The notes below the pieces were generated by a model, which did not search any database, was not told the origin of the DNA, and was given only the letters and a program-made list of their open reading frames with translations. A stretch of 64,000 bases of DNA from Aliishimia sp963678085 (GTDB lineage Bacteria; Pseudomonadota; Alphaproteobacteria; Rhodobacterales; Rhodobacteraceae), in assembly GCA_963678085.1 (NCBI GenBank), contig OY782680.1, positions 1,054,001 to 1,118,000 of the forward strand, in the 5' to 3' direction. This document shows, one piece after another, positions 33,267 through 42,601 of this stretch. Numbering within the stretch: the first letter of the stretch is position 1; the number at the start of each line of letters is the position of its first letter. The position numbers and the translations under genes are program-made.

Positions 33267-34517
33267 ATGCGAGTATCTCCTATGATTGCGGGCAATGGCT
33301 TGGCAATCGCGCTGACTGTTATCGTTTTGCTGCCGCTCGTGGCGGTGACGGCCTATGTGATCACCGCGCCGCTGGATGATGCCATGGCGGCTCTTGGCCT
33401 TTGGATGCATGAGCGTTTTGCCTGGAGTTTCGATACCTTCGACACGGTAGAGCGGTTTTCCAAAATCGGCTTTGCGCTGCGCTCAATCGTGATCGCGGTG
33501 GCTGTGTCATTCCTTTATTTCTGGATCACCAATTGGCTGAATTTACGGCTGGCGCGCATGGTGGCGCGGGATCAGATCGGGCGGCAATCACTGATTGTTG
33601 AGGCGATCCAGCCGTGGATCTTTATCGGCCCGGCGATTGTCTTGGTGCTGCTCTTTCTTTTGCTGCCCGCCTTTTCGACCCTAAGCCTGTCGTTCCAAGA
33701 GGCCGATGGCACGCTGACCACGCGCAATTATGCCTTTATCTGGGATAAAAGCGCCTTGGGCTATGAGCAGTTCCGCTTTGCGATGCGCAATTCTCTCATG
33801 TGGTTGATCCTGGTGCCCACGGTGTGCATCGCGCTTGGGCTGTTGATTGCGGTGCTGGCGGATTCGGTGCGCTGGGGCGTTGTGGCTAAGACCTTTATCT
33901 TTGTGCCTATGGCGATCTCTTTTGTGGGCGCGGCGGTGATTTGGCGCAATATCTTTGCCGGTGGAGGCATTGAGCCGCAAGAGGCGATTAACGGGCTCAC
34001 CCCCTCTTACCAAATTGGCCTGCTCAAAGCGCTGCTGGGCCATGGCGCGGAATATAACGAGCCGCTCTATGCGCTGCGCTTTTGGGGGAATTTCTTTTTG
34101 ATGTGGATCCTGGTCTGGGTGCAGACCGGCTTTGCCATGGTGATCTTTTCCGCCGCTTTGCGGGGCGTGCCGCAAGATACAATCGAGGCCGCAACAATTG
34201 ATGGGGCCAACCCGTTTCAGATGTTTTTCCGCATTAAGCTGCCGCAGATCTATTCAACGGTTCTTGTGGTGTGGACCACGCTTGTTGTGATCGTGCTCAA
34301 GATGTTTGACATTCCCTATGCGCTGTCGGCCAATGACGATGACAAGCTGTTGCTGGCGACCATGATGGAGAATGCGCGTAACAATTGGTCCGTCGGGGGC
34401 GATAATGTCGAAAATCTCTTTGCGGCCATTGCGATTATGATGATGCTGACGGTGCTGCCGATCATGCTGTTCAACGCTTGGCGCATTCGCAAAGAGCAAC
34501 GTGAGATGGGGCACTGA
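33267..34517 (+). CDS. aglF: Alpha-glucoside ABC transporter, permease
   Basis: A 416-residue inner-membrane permease with an N-terminal hydrophobic extension (about residues 8-35 and 75-95) before the usual six-segment ABC sugar permease core. The EAA loop EAATIDGANPFQMFFRIKLP binds AglK. The frame is open back to TTG 33255; I used ATG 33267 (MRVSPMIAGNGLAIAL). It pairs with aglG 2 bases downstream. Confidence 0.92.
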   Translation: MRVSPMIAGNGLAIALTVIVLLPLVAVTAYVITAPLDDAMAALGLWMHERFAWSFDTFDTVERFSKIGFALRSIVIAVAVSFLYFWITNWLNLRLARMVARDQIGRQSLIVEAIQPWIFIGPAIVLVLLFLLLPAFSTLSLSFQEADGTLTTRNYAFIWDKSALGYEQFRFAMRNSLMWLILVPTVCIALGLLIAVLADSVRWGVVAKTFIFVPMAISFVGAAVIWRNIFAGGGIEPQEAINGLTPSYQIGLLKALLGHGAEYNEPLYALRFWGNFFLMWILVWVQTGFAMVIFSAALRGVPQDTIEAATIDGANPFQMFFRIKLPQIYSTVLVVWTTLVVIVLKMFDIPYALSANDDDKLLLATMMENARNNWSVGGDNVENLFAAIAIMMMLTVLPIMLFNAWRIRKEQREMGH

Positions 34518-34519
34518 CG

Positions 34520-35746
34520 ATGATAAGCCGGTCGTTAAAACATGTCGTGCTGCTGCTGATTGTGTTCATTTGGGTGGTGCCGTTTGTGGCTTTGGTCACA
34601 ACCTCGATGCGCTCGGAAGTGGCATCGAAAACCTCGGGCTTTTGGACCGCCTTCACCCCAACCGAGCTGGGCCATCGCTTTGGCACCCATGATCGCGGCG
34701 AGACCCAGGCCTTTACCGAGCTGAGCGGCAATATCTTTGAGCGCCTCAATCAAGAGCGCGAGAGCTTTCGTGTGGACGGGCAGGTGAACTCGATCCTGTT
34801 CAAAGGGCGCGTGCCCGACCCTGATAACCCCGGCAAAACCAAACTTATCCGCCAGCTCATTTTTGCGGGCGAGCCGATGAATGTGCGCGATGGGGTATTC
34901 GTGTTTCAGGGCAATGGCGATTTCACCTGGCGCTTTGACGAGGCCAGTGCGCCTAAGCCCAAGAACCTGGATGCCTTTATTCTGCAAGATCCGGTCTTTG
35001 GGCTAGATGCCTATGTTGAGGTGCTGTTTGAGAACAAGAACGTGCCCAATGCGTTGATTTCCTCGTTCATCGTGACAATCCCCGCAACGATTATCCCCAT
35101 CACCATCGCCGCCTTTGCGGCCTATGCCTTTGCCTGGATGCGCTTTCCGGGGCGCGATTGGCTCTTTGCCCTGGTGGTCTCTCTGCTAGTGGTGCCAACG
35201 CAGCTTGCGTTCTTACCCATCCTGTCGGGCTTTACCGGCATTGCCTCTTGGGCCACAGAGCTGAATGCTTGGCTGAGCGATTGTGAAGCGACAAGGAGCT
35301 GCCAAGTGCCCTCGAAAACCTTTGCCAGCTTGTGGATTACCCATACCGCCTTTGGCCTGCCGCTGGCGATTTACCTGTTGCGCAATTATATCGTCGGGCT
35401 ACCCAAAGAGCTGCTGGAAAGCGCGCGTATTGATGGGGCCAACCATTTGCAGATTTTCGTGAAACTCATCGTGCCGCTTTCGGTGCCCGCTCTGGCCTCT
35501 TTCGGGATTTTCCAATTCCTATGGGTCTGGAATGATCTTATTGTGGCGCTCTATATCGGGCCTGCCGATAGCGCGGATCTGGTGTTTCCAATCCGGCTGC
35601 AAAAGCAACTTGGCACGTTCAAAGATCAGCTGCATCTGCTGAACGCCTCGGCGGTGATTTCGATCATCATCCCGGTGATCGTGTTTCTGTCGATGCAGCG
35701 CTACTTTATCCGCGGCTTGCTCGCGGGCTCGGTTAAGGGAGGCTAA
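34520..35746 (+). CDS. aglG: Alpha-glucoside ABC transporter, permease
   Basis: A 408-residue second permease of the agl system. After the first transmembrane segment there is a periplasmic insertion of about 140 residues (about 32-172), rich in charged residues, before the other five segments, larger than in MalG-type permeases. The EAA loop ESARIDGANHLQIFVKLIVP is present. It begins 2 bases after aglF and is followed by aglA after an AAGGGAGG ribosome site. The large periplasmic part may help bind AglE. Confidence 0.93.
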   Translation: MISRSLKHVVLLLIVFIWVVPFVALVTTSMRSEVASKTSGFWTAFTPTELGHRFGTHDRGETQAFTELSGNIFERLNQERESFRVDGQVNSILFKGRVPDPDNPGKTKLIRQLIFAGEPMNVRDGVFVFQGNGDFTWRFDEASAPKPKNLDAFILQDPVFGLDAYVEVLFENKNVPNALISSFIVTIPATIIPITIAAFAAYAFAWMRFPGRDWLFALVVSLLVVPTQLAFLPILSGFTGIASWATELNAWLSDCEATRSCQVPSKTFASLWITHTAFGLPLAIYLLRNYIVGLPKELLESARIDGANHLQIFVKLIVPLSVPALASFGIFQFLWVWNDLIVALYIGPADSADLVFPIRLQKQLGTFKDQLHLLNASAVISIIIPVIVFLSMQRYFIRGLLAGSVKGG

Positions 35747-35749
35747 GCT

Positions 35750-37282
35750 ATGCAGTGGTGGGAAACAGCGGTTATTTACCAGATCTATCCGCGCTCCTTT
35801 CAAGACAGCAATGGCGACGGGATTGGCGATCTGCCGGGCATCACCTCGCGCCTTGAGTATATCGCGAACCTGGGCGTGGATGCGATTTGGATCAGCCCGT
35901 TCTATGTCTCGCCGCAAAAGGATTTCGGCTATGATGTGGCCGATTACTGTGATGTGAATCCCGAATATGGCACGCTGGCCGATTTTGATGCACTGATTGC
36001 GCGGGCGCATTCGCTGGGGCTCAAGGTGATGGTCGATATCGTGCCCGCCCATTGCTCTGACCAACATGCCTGGTTTGAGGAAAGCCGCCAATCGCGTGAC
36101 AATGCAAAGGCCGATTGGTTCCATTGGGTAGACCCCTTGCCCGATGGCTCGGCCCCGACAAATTGGCTCTCATTCTTTGGCGGGCGCGCCTGGAGCTGGG
36201 AGCCGCGTCGCCAGCAATACTACCTGCACAACTTCCTGCCCAGCCAGCCCAATCTGAACCACGCCAACCCGAAGGTGACAGAGGCCCTGTGCGATGTGGC
36301 GCGCTTCTGGTTTGATCGCGGCGTGGATGGGTTTCGCCTGGATGCAGTGCATACGATCAATGCCAGCACGAGCTACCGCGATAATGCGGCCAATCCCGAT
36401 TTTGTGCCCGGCCCGCTGCCCCAGCAACAACAGCCCTTTTTCCGCCAGCTGCATGATAGCGCGCAGCTCAACCAGCCAGAAATCCAGGTCTTTAGCGAAG
36501 CCTATCGCAAAATCGCTGATGAATATGGCGACAGGTTCCTGATGGGTGAGCTGCATGGCGATGATCCGGTTGCGGCCAGTCAGAGCTTCACCGCGCCGGG
36601 GCGATTGCATGCGACCTATAATTTCAACCTGCTCGCCTGGGCGGGGCTGACGGTGGGGGAGCTCAAGGGCGCGATCACCGATGCAATTGCGGCCTTTAAC
36701 GGCACAGGGCGGCTCAGCTTTGCCTTTTCCAACCATGACGTGCCCCGCTCCGCGACCCGTCAACTTGCGCCCCTTGGGCTGGATGAGACTCAGATGCAGG
36801 CGCTGCAACTGCTGCTCTTGAAACTTGAGCTCTGCCTGATCGGCTCCACCTGCATCTACCAGGGCGAAGAGCTGGCGCTGCATGATGCACATGACATTCC
36901 GCTAGAGCGCATGCAAGATCCTTGGGGCATTGAATTTGCGCCTGAATTTCTTGGCCGTGACACCTGCCGCACGCCGATGGTTTGGGAGCGCAATGCGCCA
37001 AATGGTGGCTTTTCCAGCGCGGGCCAAACTTGGCTGCCTGTGCATGAACCCCATCTCGCCAGTGCCGCCCTGGATGAGGCACAAAGGCCGGGATCCGTCT
37101 ATCAGGAACTTGCCGCCTTTCTGAACTGGCGCAAATCGCAAGATGCGATAATGGCAGGTAACGAGATGAGCGCGCTGACGGGTGGGGAGCATGAGATCAT
37201 CTTTGATCGTATCTCGCAGACACAGCGCCTGCGCTGCCGCTTTGATTTTCAGGCGCTCACCGCGTCGTTTGAGGAACTGTAA
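35750..37282 (+). CDS. aglA: Alpha-glucosidase, GH13
   Basis: A 510-residue GH13 enzyme hydrolysing terminal alpha-1,4 or similar glucose bonds of the imported sugars. The catalytic residues can be placed: nucleophile D198 (GFRLDAVH), acid/base E267 (LMGELHGDD) and D330 (AFSNHDVPRS). The N-terminal QIYPRSFQDSNGDGIGDLPG is typical of the oligo-1,6/alpha-glucosidase subgroup. No signal peptide, so cytoplasmic. It lies inside the transporter operon and abuts aglK. Confidence 0.95.
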   Translation: MQWWETAVIYQIYPRSFQDSNGDGIGDLPGITSRLEYIANLGVDAIWISPFYVSPQKDFGYDVADYCDVNPEYGTLADFDALIARAHSLGLKVMVDIVPAHCSDQHAWFEESRQSRDNAKADWFHWVDPLPDGSAPTNWLSFFGGRAWSWEPRRQQYYLHNFLPSQPNLNHANPKVTEALCDVARFWFDRGVDGFRLDAVHTINASTSYRDNAANPDFVPGPLPQQQQPFFRQLHDSAQLNQPEIQVFSEAYRKIADEYGDRFLMGELHGDDPVAASQSFTAPGRLHATYNFNLLAWAGLTVGELKGAITDAIAAFNGTGRLSFAFSNHDVPRSATRQLAPLGLDETQMQALQLLLLKLELCLIGSTCIYQGEELALHDAHDIPLERMQDPWGIEFAPEFLGRDTCRTPMVWERNAPNGGFSSAGQTWLPVHEPHLASAALDEAQRPGSVYQELAAFLNWRKSQDAIMAGNEMSALTGGEHEIIFDRISQTQRLRCRFDFQALTASFEEL

Positions 37283-38332
37283 ATGGCCCAGGTCGAGCTG
37301 AACAAAGTCAATAAATCCTTTGGCAAAACCCATGTGATCCGCGATGTGGATTTGCAGATCGAAAAGGGTGAGTTCGTGGTCTTCGTCGGCCCCTCGGGCT
37401 GTGGGAAATCCACCTTGCTGCGGCTGATTGCGGGGCTTGAGACGCTCTCTACCGGCGAGATCAACATTGCCGGGCGCGCGGTAAATGATCTGCCCCCCTC
37501 CAAGCGGGGCATCGCCATGGTGTTTCAATCTTACGCGCTTTACCCGCATATGAGCGTGTATCACAACATGGCCTTCTCGCTCGATCTTCAGGGCCTTTCC
37601 AAGCGCGAGATTTCTGACCGCGTAACCGCTGCGGCTAAGATCCTGCAGATGGAGCATTTGCTGGACCGCCGCCCTGCCGCTCTGTCTGGGGGACAGCGCC
37701 AGCGTGTTGCTATTGGCCGGGCCATTGTGCGCGACCCGGAGGTGTTTTTGTTCGATGAGCCGCTCTCCAACCTGGATGCGGCGCTGCGCCATGATACGCG
37801 GGTTGAGATCGCTAAGCTGCATGCCCAGCTCGGCGCAACCACCATCTATGTGACCCATGATCAGGTCGAAGCGATGACGCTGGCCGATAAAATCGTTGTG
37901 CTGAAAGACGGCGAAGTGATGCAGGTCGGCGCGCCCATGGATCTGTTCAATAAGCCTGATAATGAGTTCGTCGCGGGCTTTCTCGGCTCCCCTAAAATGA
38001 ACTTCTTCGAGGGCCGGCTGGCAGAGCTGACCTCAAGCGGCGGGTTCTTTGAGGGCTCAGAACTCGCGGGCGGCCCGGTGCGGCTTGTGGGCCGTAAACA
38101 GCCGGGCCAGAAGGTAAGGCTTGGCATCCGCCCGCAACATTTGGTGCTACAACCAGAAGGCCCGCTGAGCGGGAAAATCACCCTGATCGAGCGGCTGGGA
38201 ACGGAAACGGTGGTCGAGCTGATCACCGCTTCGGGCGCCCCGTTCCGCTTTACGACCTCTGAAACGGTCGAACTCACACATGGGCAAGAGGTCGATTTCA
38301 GCTTCGATCCAGAGCTGGCGCATTTGTTTTAA
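37283..38332 (+). CDS. aglK: Alpha-glucoside ABC transporter, ATPase
   Basis: A 349-residue MalK-type ATPase that powers the AglFG permease. Walker A GPSGCGKST, the ABC signature LSGGQRQRV, Walker B VFLFDEPLSNLD and the switch histidine (VTHDQ) are intact. A C-terminal TOBE/MalK regulatory part follows (about 240-349). It starts directly after the aglA stop. No terminator is evident behind it, so the following DUF2259 gene may share the transcript. Confidence 0.95.
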   Translation: MAQVELNKVNKSFGKTHVIRDVDLQIEKGEFVVFVGPSGCGKSTLLRLIAGLETLSTGEINIAGRAVNDLPPSKRGIAMVFQSYALYPHMSVYHNMAFSLDLQGLSKREISDRVTAAAKILQMEHLLDRRPAALSGGQRQRVAIGRAIVRDPEVFLFDEPLSNLDAALRHDTRVEIAKLHAQLGATTIYVTHDQVEAMTLADKIVVLKDGEVMQVGAPMDLFNKPDNEFVAGFLGSPKMNFFEGRLAELTSSGGFFEGSELAGGPVRLVGRKQPGQKVRLGIRPQHLVLQPEGPLSGKITLIERLGTETVVELITASGAPFRFTTSETVELTHGQEVDFSFDPELAHLF

Positions 38333-38395
38333 TTGGAGAGTATGTTGGGGCGTTCCAGAGGGGCCGAGAACGGGGTATTGAAGAAGGGAAATATC

Positions 38396-39124
38396 ATGCA
38401 TCTGCGAGCGATCACTCATTTCGGCCCGGTCATAATTGCCACCTGCTTTGGGATGCCCGCGTTTTCTGGCGATGCATCAAATTTAGAAATCATCGGGTTT
38501 TCGGATGACGGTTCTATTTTTTCATTCGAAGAGTTTGGTGAGGAAGACGGTTCGGGCTTCGCTTACGTGAACAGGCACATTGTGTCTAAAGATGGTTCTG
38601 GGAATAGGACCATCGAGTTTGTTGATCGGACCGGAACGCTCAGCATAGCTGAGACACGGCAAGAATTTTCTCAAGATCTTGGCAACTTTGAGCTGGCGGC
38701 ATTTGAGAAAGATCCAGGGACAACTTTGGTTTTCAACCCCATCACAGAGCTATCTGCTGATTGGCACCGCGCCTCATTCACACCTGTCTTTTCGGAAACG
38801 CTTCATGCTGGCGTTTATGAGTTGAGATTGCACGAGCTCTTTGAAAAGGCCCAATCTTCCAAGCCACCCTGCGCCGAGGTGGTGGAGGAGTTGGCGGGTT
38901 ATCAGCTGACACTATCCAAAAACGGCGAGAGCGAAGCCTTAGTTCACCAAAAACGGCCTGTGGAAATAGGGGCGGGCTGCCCTCTTGGCTATCGCATCGG
39001 AGCCGTTCATCTCTCGCCTGACAATAGTGAAGTCACAACAATTGCGGTGTTAATACACACAGCATTTTATGGGTTTGAAGGGCGCGATTATAGATATCAT
39101 GGCATCCTTTTAGAGATCGAGTAG
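38396..39124 (+). CDS. DUF2259-family secreted protein
   Basis: A 242-residue protein with a signal-like N-terminus (MHLRAITHFGPVIIATCFGM) and the conserved opening of the family (IIGFSDDGSIFSFEEFGEED), predicted to be secreted. The frame is open to 38333, but ATG 38396 follows a good ribosome site (AAGAAGGG). Composition is AT-richer than the agl genes. The function of DUF2259 is unknown. Its stop is only 7 bases from that of the convergent beta-glucosidase. Confidence 0.8.
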   Translation: MHLRAITHFGPVIIATCFGMPAFSGDASNLEIIGFSDDGSIFSFEEFGEEDGSGFAYVNRHIVSKDGSGNRTIEFVDRTGTLSIAETRQEFSQDLGNFELAAFEKDPGTTLVFNPITELSADWHRASFTPVFSETLHAGVYELRLHELFEKAQSSKPPCAEVVEELAGYQLTLSKNGESEALVHQKRPVEIGAGCPLGYRIGAVHLSPDNSEVTTIAVLIHTAFYGFEGRDYRYHGILLEIE

Positions 39125-39131
39125 GGCCTTG

Positions 39132-40463
39132 CTAACCCAAAAACGCTTGCCAGTAGGACCAAGAGGCTTTGGGGCTGCGGGTTTGGGTTTCGAAATCTAC
39201 ATGCACCAGGCCAAAGCGTTGATCATAGCCAAAGGCCCATTCGAAATTATCCAGCAGCGACCAGGCGAAATAGCCCTTGACCGGGGCGCCTTGGGTGATC
39301 GCCTCTTGCACGGCCTCTAGATGGGCGGCGAAATAGTCGATGCGTTGGCTGTCCTGTACCGTGCCATCGCGCAGAATATCGGTGCAGGCAATGCCATTTT
39401 CGCTCACCATCAGGGGCAGGTCTTTGGAGTAATCGCGATGCAGGCGGGTGAGGAACTCGCTCAGTCCTTGGGGATAGATCTCCCAATTCATGGCTGAGCG
39501 CTGCTTATTGCTGGGATCATATGTCGGCAAAACCGCCCGCCCATAGGGAAATTGCCCGCTGCCATCATCTGCGATCACGGAGCGCGTGTAATAATTCAGC
39601 CCGAGCCAATCCATAGGCGCTGAGATGCTTGGCATATCCTCTTGCCAGCCTGTTGGCAGATACGGCTCCAGATAGTCGAGAATATCGCGCGGATAGGCCC
39701 CATGAAATAGCGCGCTCGCAAACCAGCGATTGTAAATCCCATCCTGTATTTCAGCGGCGTAGCGATCTTCATCGCGGTCGGTGGCGGGGGTGGCGGTCTC
39801 CATATTCAGCACGATGCCCAAATCGCAAGTGATCCCAGCGGCCCGCATCGCCTCTAGCGCAGTGCCATGGGCCACCATCACATTATGCATCGCCTTCACA
39901 GCGCTTGGCAGATCCCGCGCGCCCGGCGCATGATGGCCCAAGAAATACGACAGCCAACTGACGCACCAGGGCTCATTGATCGTGGCAATCGAGGTGAGCC
40001 GATCCTGGAACCGATAGCTCACCATTTCCGCATAATCGGCAAAGCGCAGCGCTGTGTCGCGATTGCTCCAGCCGCCTTTCTCCGCCAGGGCCAGCGGCAA
40101 ATCCCAGTGATACAGTGTCAGATGCGGCGCGATCCCCCGTGCCAGCAGCCCGTCAATCAGCTGGTCATAAAAATCGAGCCCCTCTTTAAGCGCGCGCCCC
40201 TTGCCCTCGGGCTGAATGCGCGGCCATGCGATGGAAAAGCGATAGGCGTCAAATCCGGCCTCGCGAATCAAATCGAAATCACCGGGCCATTTTTCGTAAT
40301 GCGCGCAGGCGATCTCACCATTTTGCCGCGCTGCCGTGCCGCCTTGATGGGCAAAAAGATCCCAATGGCTGGGCCCGCAGCGCCCAAAGCGCGTGCCCTC
40401 AATCTGATAGGCAGAGGTGGCGGTGCCGAAAATGAACTCTGGCGGGAAATCTGATCGGTTCAT
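39132..40463 (-). CDS. Beta-glucosidase, GH1
   Basis: A 443-residue family GH1 enzyme releasing glucose from beta-glucosides in the cytoplasm. The acid/base is E164 (TINEP) and the nucleophile E355 (VSENG). The N-terminal FIFGTATSAYQIEG and the barrel length are typical. It is convergent to the agl operon. In Sinorhizobium-type agl loci such a gene is not normally part of the set, so its being here suggests a broader disaccharide module; this is an inference. Confidence 0.95.
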   Translation of the reverse strand: MNRSDFPPEFIFGTATSAYQIEGTRFGRCGPSHWDLFAHQGGTAARQNGEIACAHYEKWPGDFDLIREAGFDAYRFSIAWPRIQPEGKGRALKEGLDFYDQLIDGLLARGIAPHLTLYHWDLPLALAEKGGWSNRDTALRFADYAEMVSYRFQDRLTSIATINEPWCVSWLSYFLGHHAPGARDLPSAVKAMHNVMVAHGTALEAMRAAGITCDLGIVLNMETATPATDRDEDRYAAEIQDGIYNRWFASALFHGAYPRDILDYLEPYLPTGWQEDMPSISAPMDWLGLNYYTRSVIADDGSGQFPYGRAVLPTYDPSNKQRSAMNWEIYPQGLSEFLTRLHRDYSKDLPLMVSENGIACTDILRDGTVQDSQRIDYFAAHLEAVQEAITQGAPVKGYFAWSLLDNFEWAFGYDQRFGLVHVDFETQTRSPKASWSYWQAFLG

Positions 40464-40466
40464 AAG

Positions 40467-40498
40467 CTAGGCCCTCCCTTGTTACGGGGAAGACCTAG
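40467..40498. other. Imperfect hairpin between YeeE-family gene and GH1 gene
   Basis: CTAGG/CCTAG ends and an inner TCCC/GGGGA stem with an internal loop lie just upstream of the GH1 start and after the YeeE-family stop is reached from the other side. There is no U-run. It may be a weak terminator or an operator for the GH1 gene. Confidence 0.3.
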
Positions 40499-40508
40499 CG
40501 AAGTGTTC

Positions 40509-41579
40509 TTACGCTGTCGATGGGCTGGCTTCGGAGTGAATAATGCCGCTGCGTAAGATCGCGTCAGTGATCATGCCACCAAACCAGATAGAGATCAAGG
40601 CAATCCAAGCAGTTAACGCAAAGGTAGAGCCTCCGGTCACGCCCGCGCCAATGGTGCACCCGCCTGCGGTCATCGCGCCAAATCCCATAAGCGCTGCGCC
40701 GGTTAAATACCGCCCCATTGCGCCGACACCGTCAAAGCCTTGCCATTGCAAGCGGCCCGAAATGGCGGCCGAGGCAAAGGCGGCCAGGAACACACCGGGC
40801 ACCAGCCCCACATCAAAGCCAAGCGGTGCGTCTTGCGTGAGAACGAACATCAAGGTCTCTGCGGAGGGGCCTGAAAAGGTCAAGCTGCCAATGCTCACAG
40901 GATCAAAGCTCACCATCGAGGCGGCATAGGTCAGATACCAGCCCATCGCGACCGCAAAGCCCACGCCGCTGCCGAACATGAGCACGCGGAACGACACACG
41001 GTTGCGCCAAGACACCCAAAGGGCCAGCGCTGCGCAGGCGATCCCGATTGCGATGCCAGCCCAGTCAGGCAAACCCGCTTCGCTCAGAATATGTGGGTTC
41101 GGGCCAGCGGTAATGGAAATATTGGATGCCGCGTTTCGGATCGGGGCAAAGAGGCCATAAAGGCTCATCTGCGCGACGACGGCAAAGACCAGACCCGACA
41201 GGATCGAGCGCATATTGCCGGTGGCTCCCAGCACCAGAAGCCGCCCAGGACAACCCTTGGAGAGAATCATGCCAGCCCCGAAAACCAAGCCGCCAATGAT
41301 CGCGCCCGACATCGTGCCGGGGGAGGCAAGCCAGCGGCTCTCGCCCAGATCAATCATCCCGGTGGCGTGCATGATCTGGGTCCAAAGCAGCCCGGTGGAA
41401 AATGTGAGGAGCCAGACAGAAAAGCGTGGCCCTAAATGAAATCGGCCAATCTCGACCGCCGCTGCGCGCAGGCAAAACTTGCTTTGCTCTGCGGAGGCGC
41501 CAAAGATCAGCCCAACAACCAAACCAGCCAGGGCGAGCGTATAGCCATCGCCCAGGCTCTCAGCGATCATACTTATCAT
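40509..41579 (-). CDS. YeeE/YedE (TsuA-type) sulfur-compound transporter
   Basis: A 356-residue membrane protein. The three conserved cysteine motifs of the family are present: SKFC (C36), SKGCPGRLL (C110) and GGCTIGAG (C308). In thiosulfate transporters of this family these cysteines pass the substrate along. About nine to ten hydrophobic segments are visible. Full frame starts at 41663, but ATG 41579 (MISMIAESLGDGY) fits the protein; the next ATG at 41570 is also possible. A small secreted protein precedes it by 14 bases, probably in one transcript. Confidence 0.9.
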   Translation of the reverse strand: MISMIAESLGDGYTLALAGLVVGLIFGASAEQSKFCLRAAAVEIGRFHLGPRFSVWLLTFSTGLLWTQIMHATGMIDLGESRWLASPGTMSGAIIGGLVFGAGMILSKGCPGRLLVLGATGNMRSILSGLVFAVVAQMSLYGLFAPIRNAASNISITAGPNPHILSEAGLPDWAGIAIGIACAALALWVSWRNRVSFRVLMFGSGVGFAVAMGWYLTYAASMVSFDPVSIGSLTFSGPSAETLMFVLTQDAPLGFDVGLVPGVFLAAFASAAISGRLQWQGFDGVGAMGRYLTGAALMGFGAMTAGGCTIGAGVTGGSTFALTAWIALISIWFGGMITDAILRSGIIHSEASPSTA

Positions 41580-41593
41580 GTGATGCGGTGCCC

Positions 41594-41956
41594 TTAGCCG
41601 GAGGCGTTGGCTGGATTTGCGGGCACATAGGCGGCTTCCAGAATGTCTGCAAGCTTGCTCCACTGCGCTTTATCCGCATCGCCTTGGACGACCAAGTGGT
41701 TCACAAATTCGGGGTGGAACAGAACGGCGAACCAATCTTTTGCGGCATCTTGATCCAGGGCTGCCAAGCAAGCCGGGGCCTCGCTGCTGTCCAAAACCGA
41801 GCGCATCACATCCGCTGCGCCACCTGCATCCAGAGCTGAAACATAGCTTGCCGCAGGTGCATCGCAAACCGAAGTGGGCAGCGGCTCAGCTTGAGCGGCG
41901 CCAGCAATTGCAAAAGCTGCTACAAGGGCGGAGAGGGCTTTACCAATGTGGTCCAT
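41594..41956 (-). CDS. Small secreted two-cysteine protein preceding the YeeE-family gene
   Basis: A 120-residue product with a signal peptide ending AQA (residue 23) and only two cysteines in the mature part (C31, C63), which could form a disulfide or bind a sulfur compound. Start ATG 41956 has a strong ribosome site (AAGGAGA). It lies directly upstream of the YeeE-family transporter, so I infer a periplasmic accessory role. No family was recognised. Confidence 0.75.
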   Translation of the reverse strand: MDHIGKALSALVAAFAIAGAAQAEPLPTSVCDAPAASYVSALDAGGAADVMRSVLDSSEAPACLAALDQDAAKDWFAVLFHPEFVNHLVVQGDADKAQWSKLADILEAAYVPANPANASG

Positions 41957-42601
41957 GGGAGGTCTCCTTTTCATCTCTAGATCACATTCCCTCACTAACC
42001 CGTGCTCGGTCAGATCACATTGACTCATATCAAAAACAGGAGCTTAGCTGTGCAATCCTGCTATGCGAGGCGTGCAAGGCTCGATTAACAGAGCAAGTGT
42101 TTTCGGGCGCTCGGGCATCACGAGCGGGCAGCACAAAATGCCCCGCATGGAGCCATTCCACCGGAGTTGCACATCAATAAAAGGGAAAAGTGAGGTTCGG
42201 ACAGGGAACGGGCCCGTCAGACATCGATGATCACCGCGTGTCAATAGCGGAGTACCGTTGGTTGCTCATCATTTTCCTATCCGCGCCATCGTGACGAAGG
42301 AGATCTTAGTAGGACCCCACAAACGTCCCGTGCTCCAGCCACATTGACAGCGCGCGTCTTAGAAGCTTCGTGGGAGGAGTTCTACGCGGGATTGGTTAAG
42401 ATTGCGTGAGAGATGCGCGCGGTGGCACCCGGAAACCACCCTTGCACCGTGGGGGTTTTGCACCCCCACACCCCCGCAAGGTATTTTCGGCCAAATGAAG
42501 GGGGCGCGGGTGAGGGGCTTTCGGATCACAAGATTTTGATATGGTTTATCTTCTTAAAGCATCTCAATGCGCCTCCATGGGGGAGGAATTCGCTCAAACT
42601 C
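41957..42601. other. 645-base intergenic stretch
   Basis: I see no gene here. The stretch holds repeat A copy 3 (42449-42510) and a small hairpin at about 42565-42587 (AATGCGCCTCC, then GGGGAGG) resembling that at 11613. The part at 42030-42440 shows no convincing frame; a 66-residue minus-strand frame (42044-42244) has no recognisable features. Confidence 0.6.
42449..42510 (+). repeat. Dispersed intergenic repeat A, copy 3
   Basis: Reads GTGGGGG, TTTTGCA, CCCCCACACCCCCGC, AAGGTATTTT, CGGCCAAATGAAGGGG, then GCGCGGG, nearly identical to copy 2. It lies downstream of the DUF2125 gene (minus strand). Confidence 0.85.

Noticed and set aside
36902..37858. 318-codon minus-strand open frame
   Set aside because: Spans aglA and aglK antisense; both are clearly real.
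42044..42244. 66-codon minus-strand frame in the long gap
   Set aside because: No ribosome site, no domain and no compositional support.
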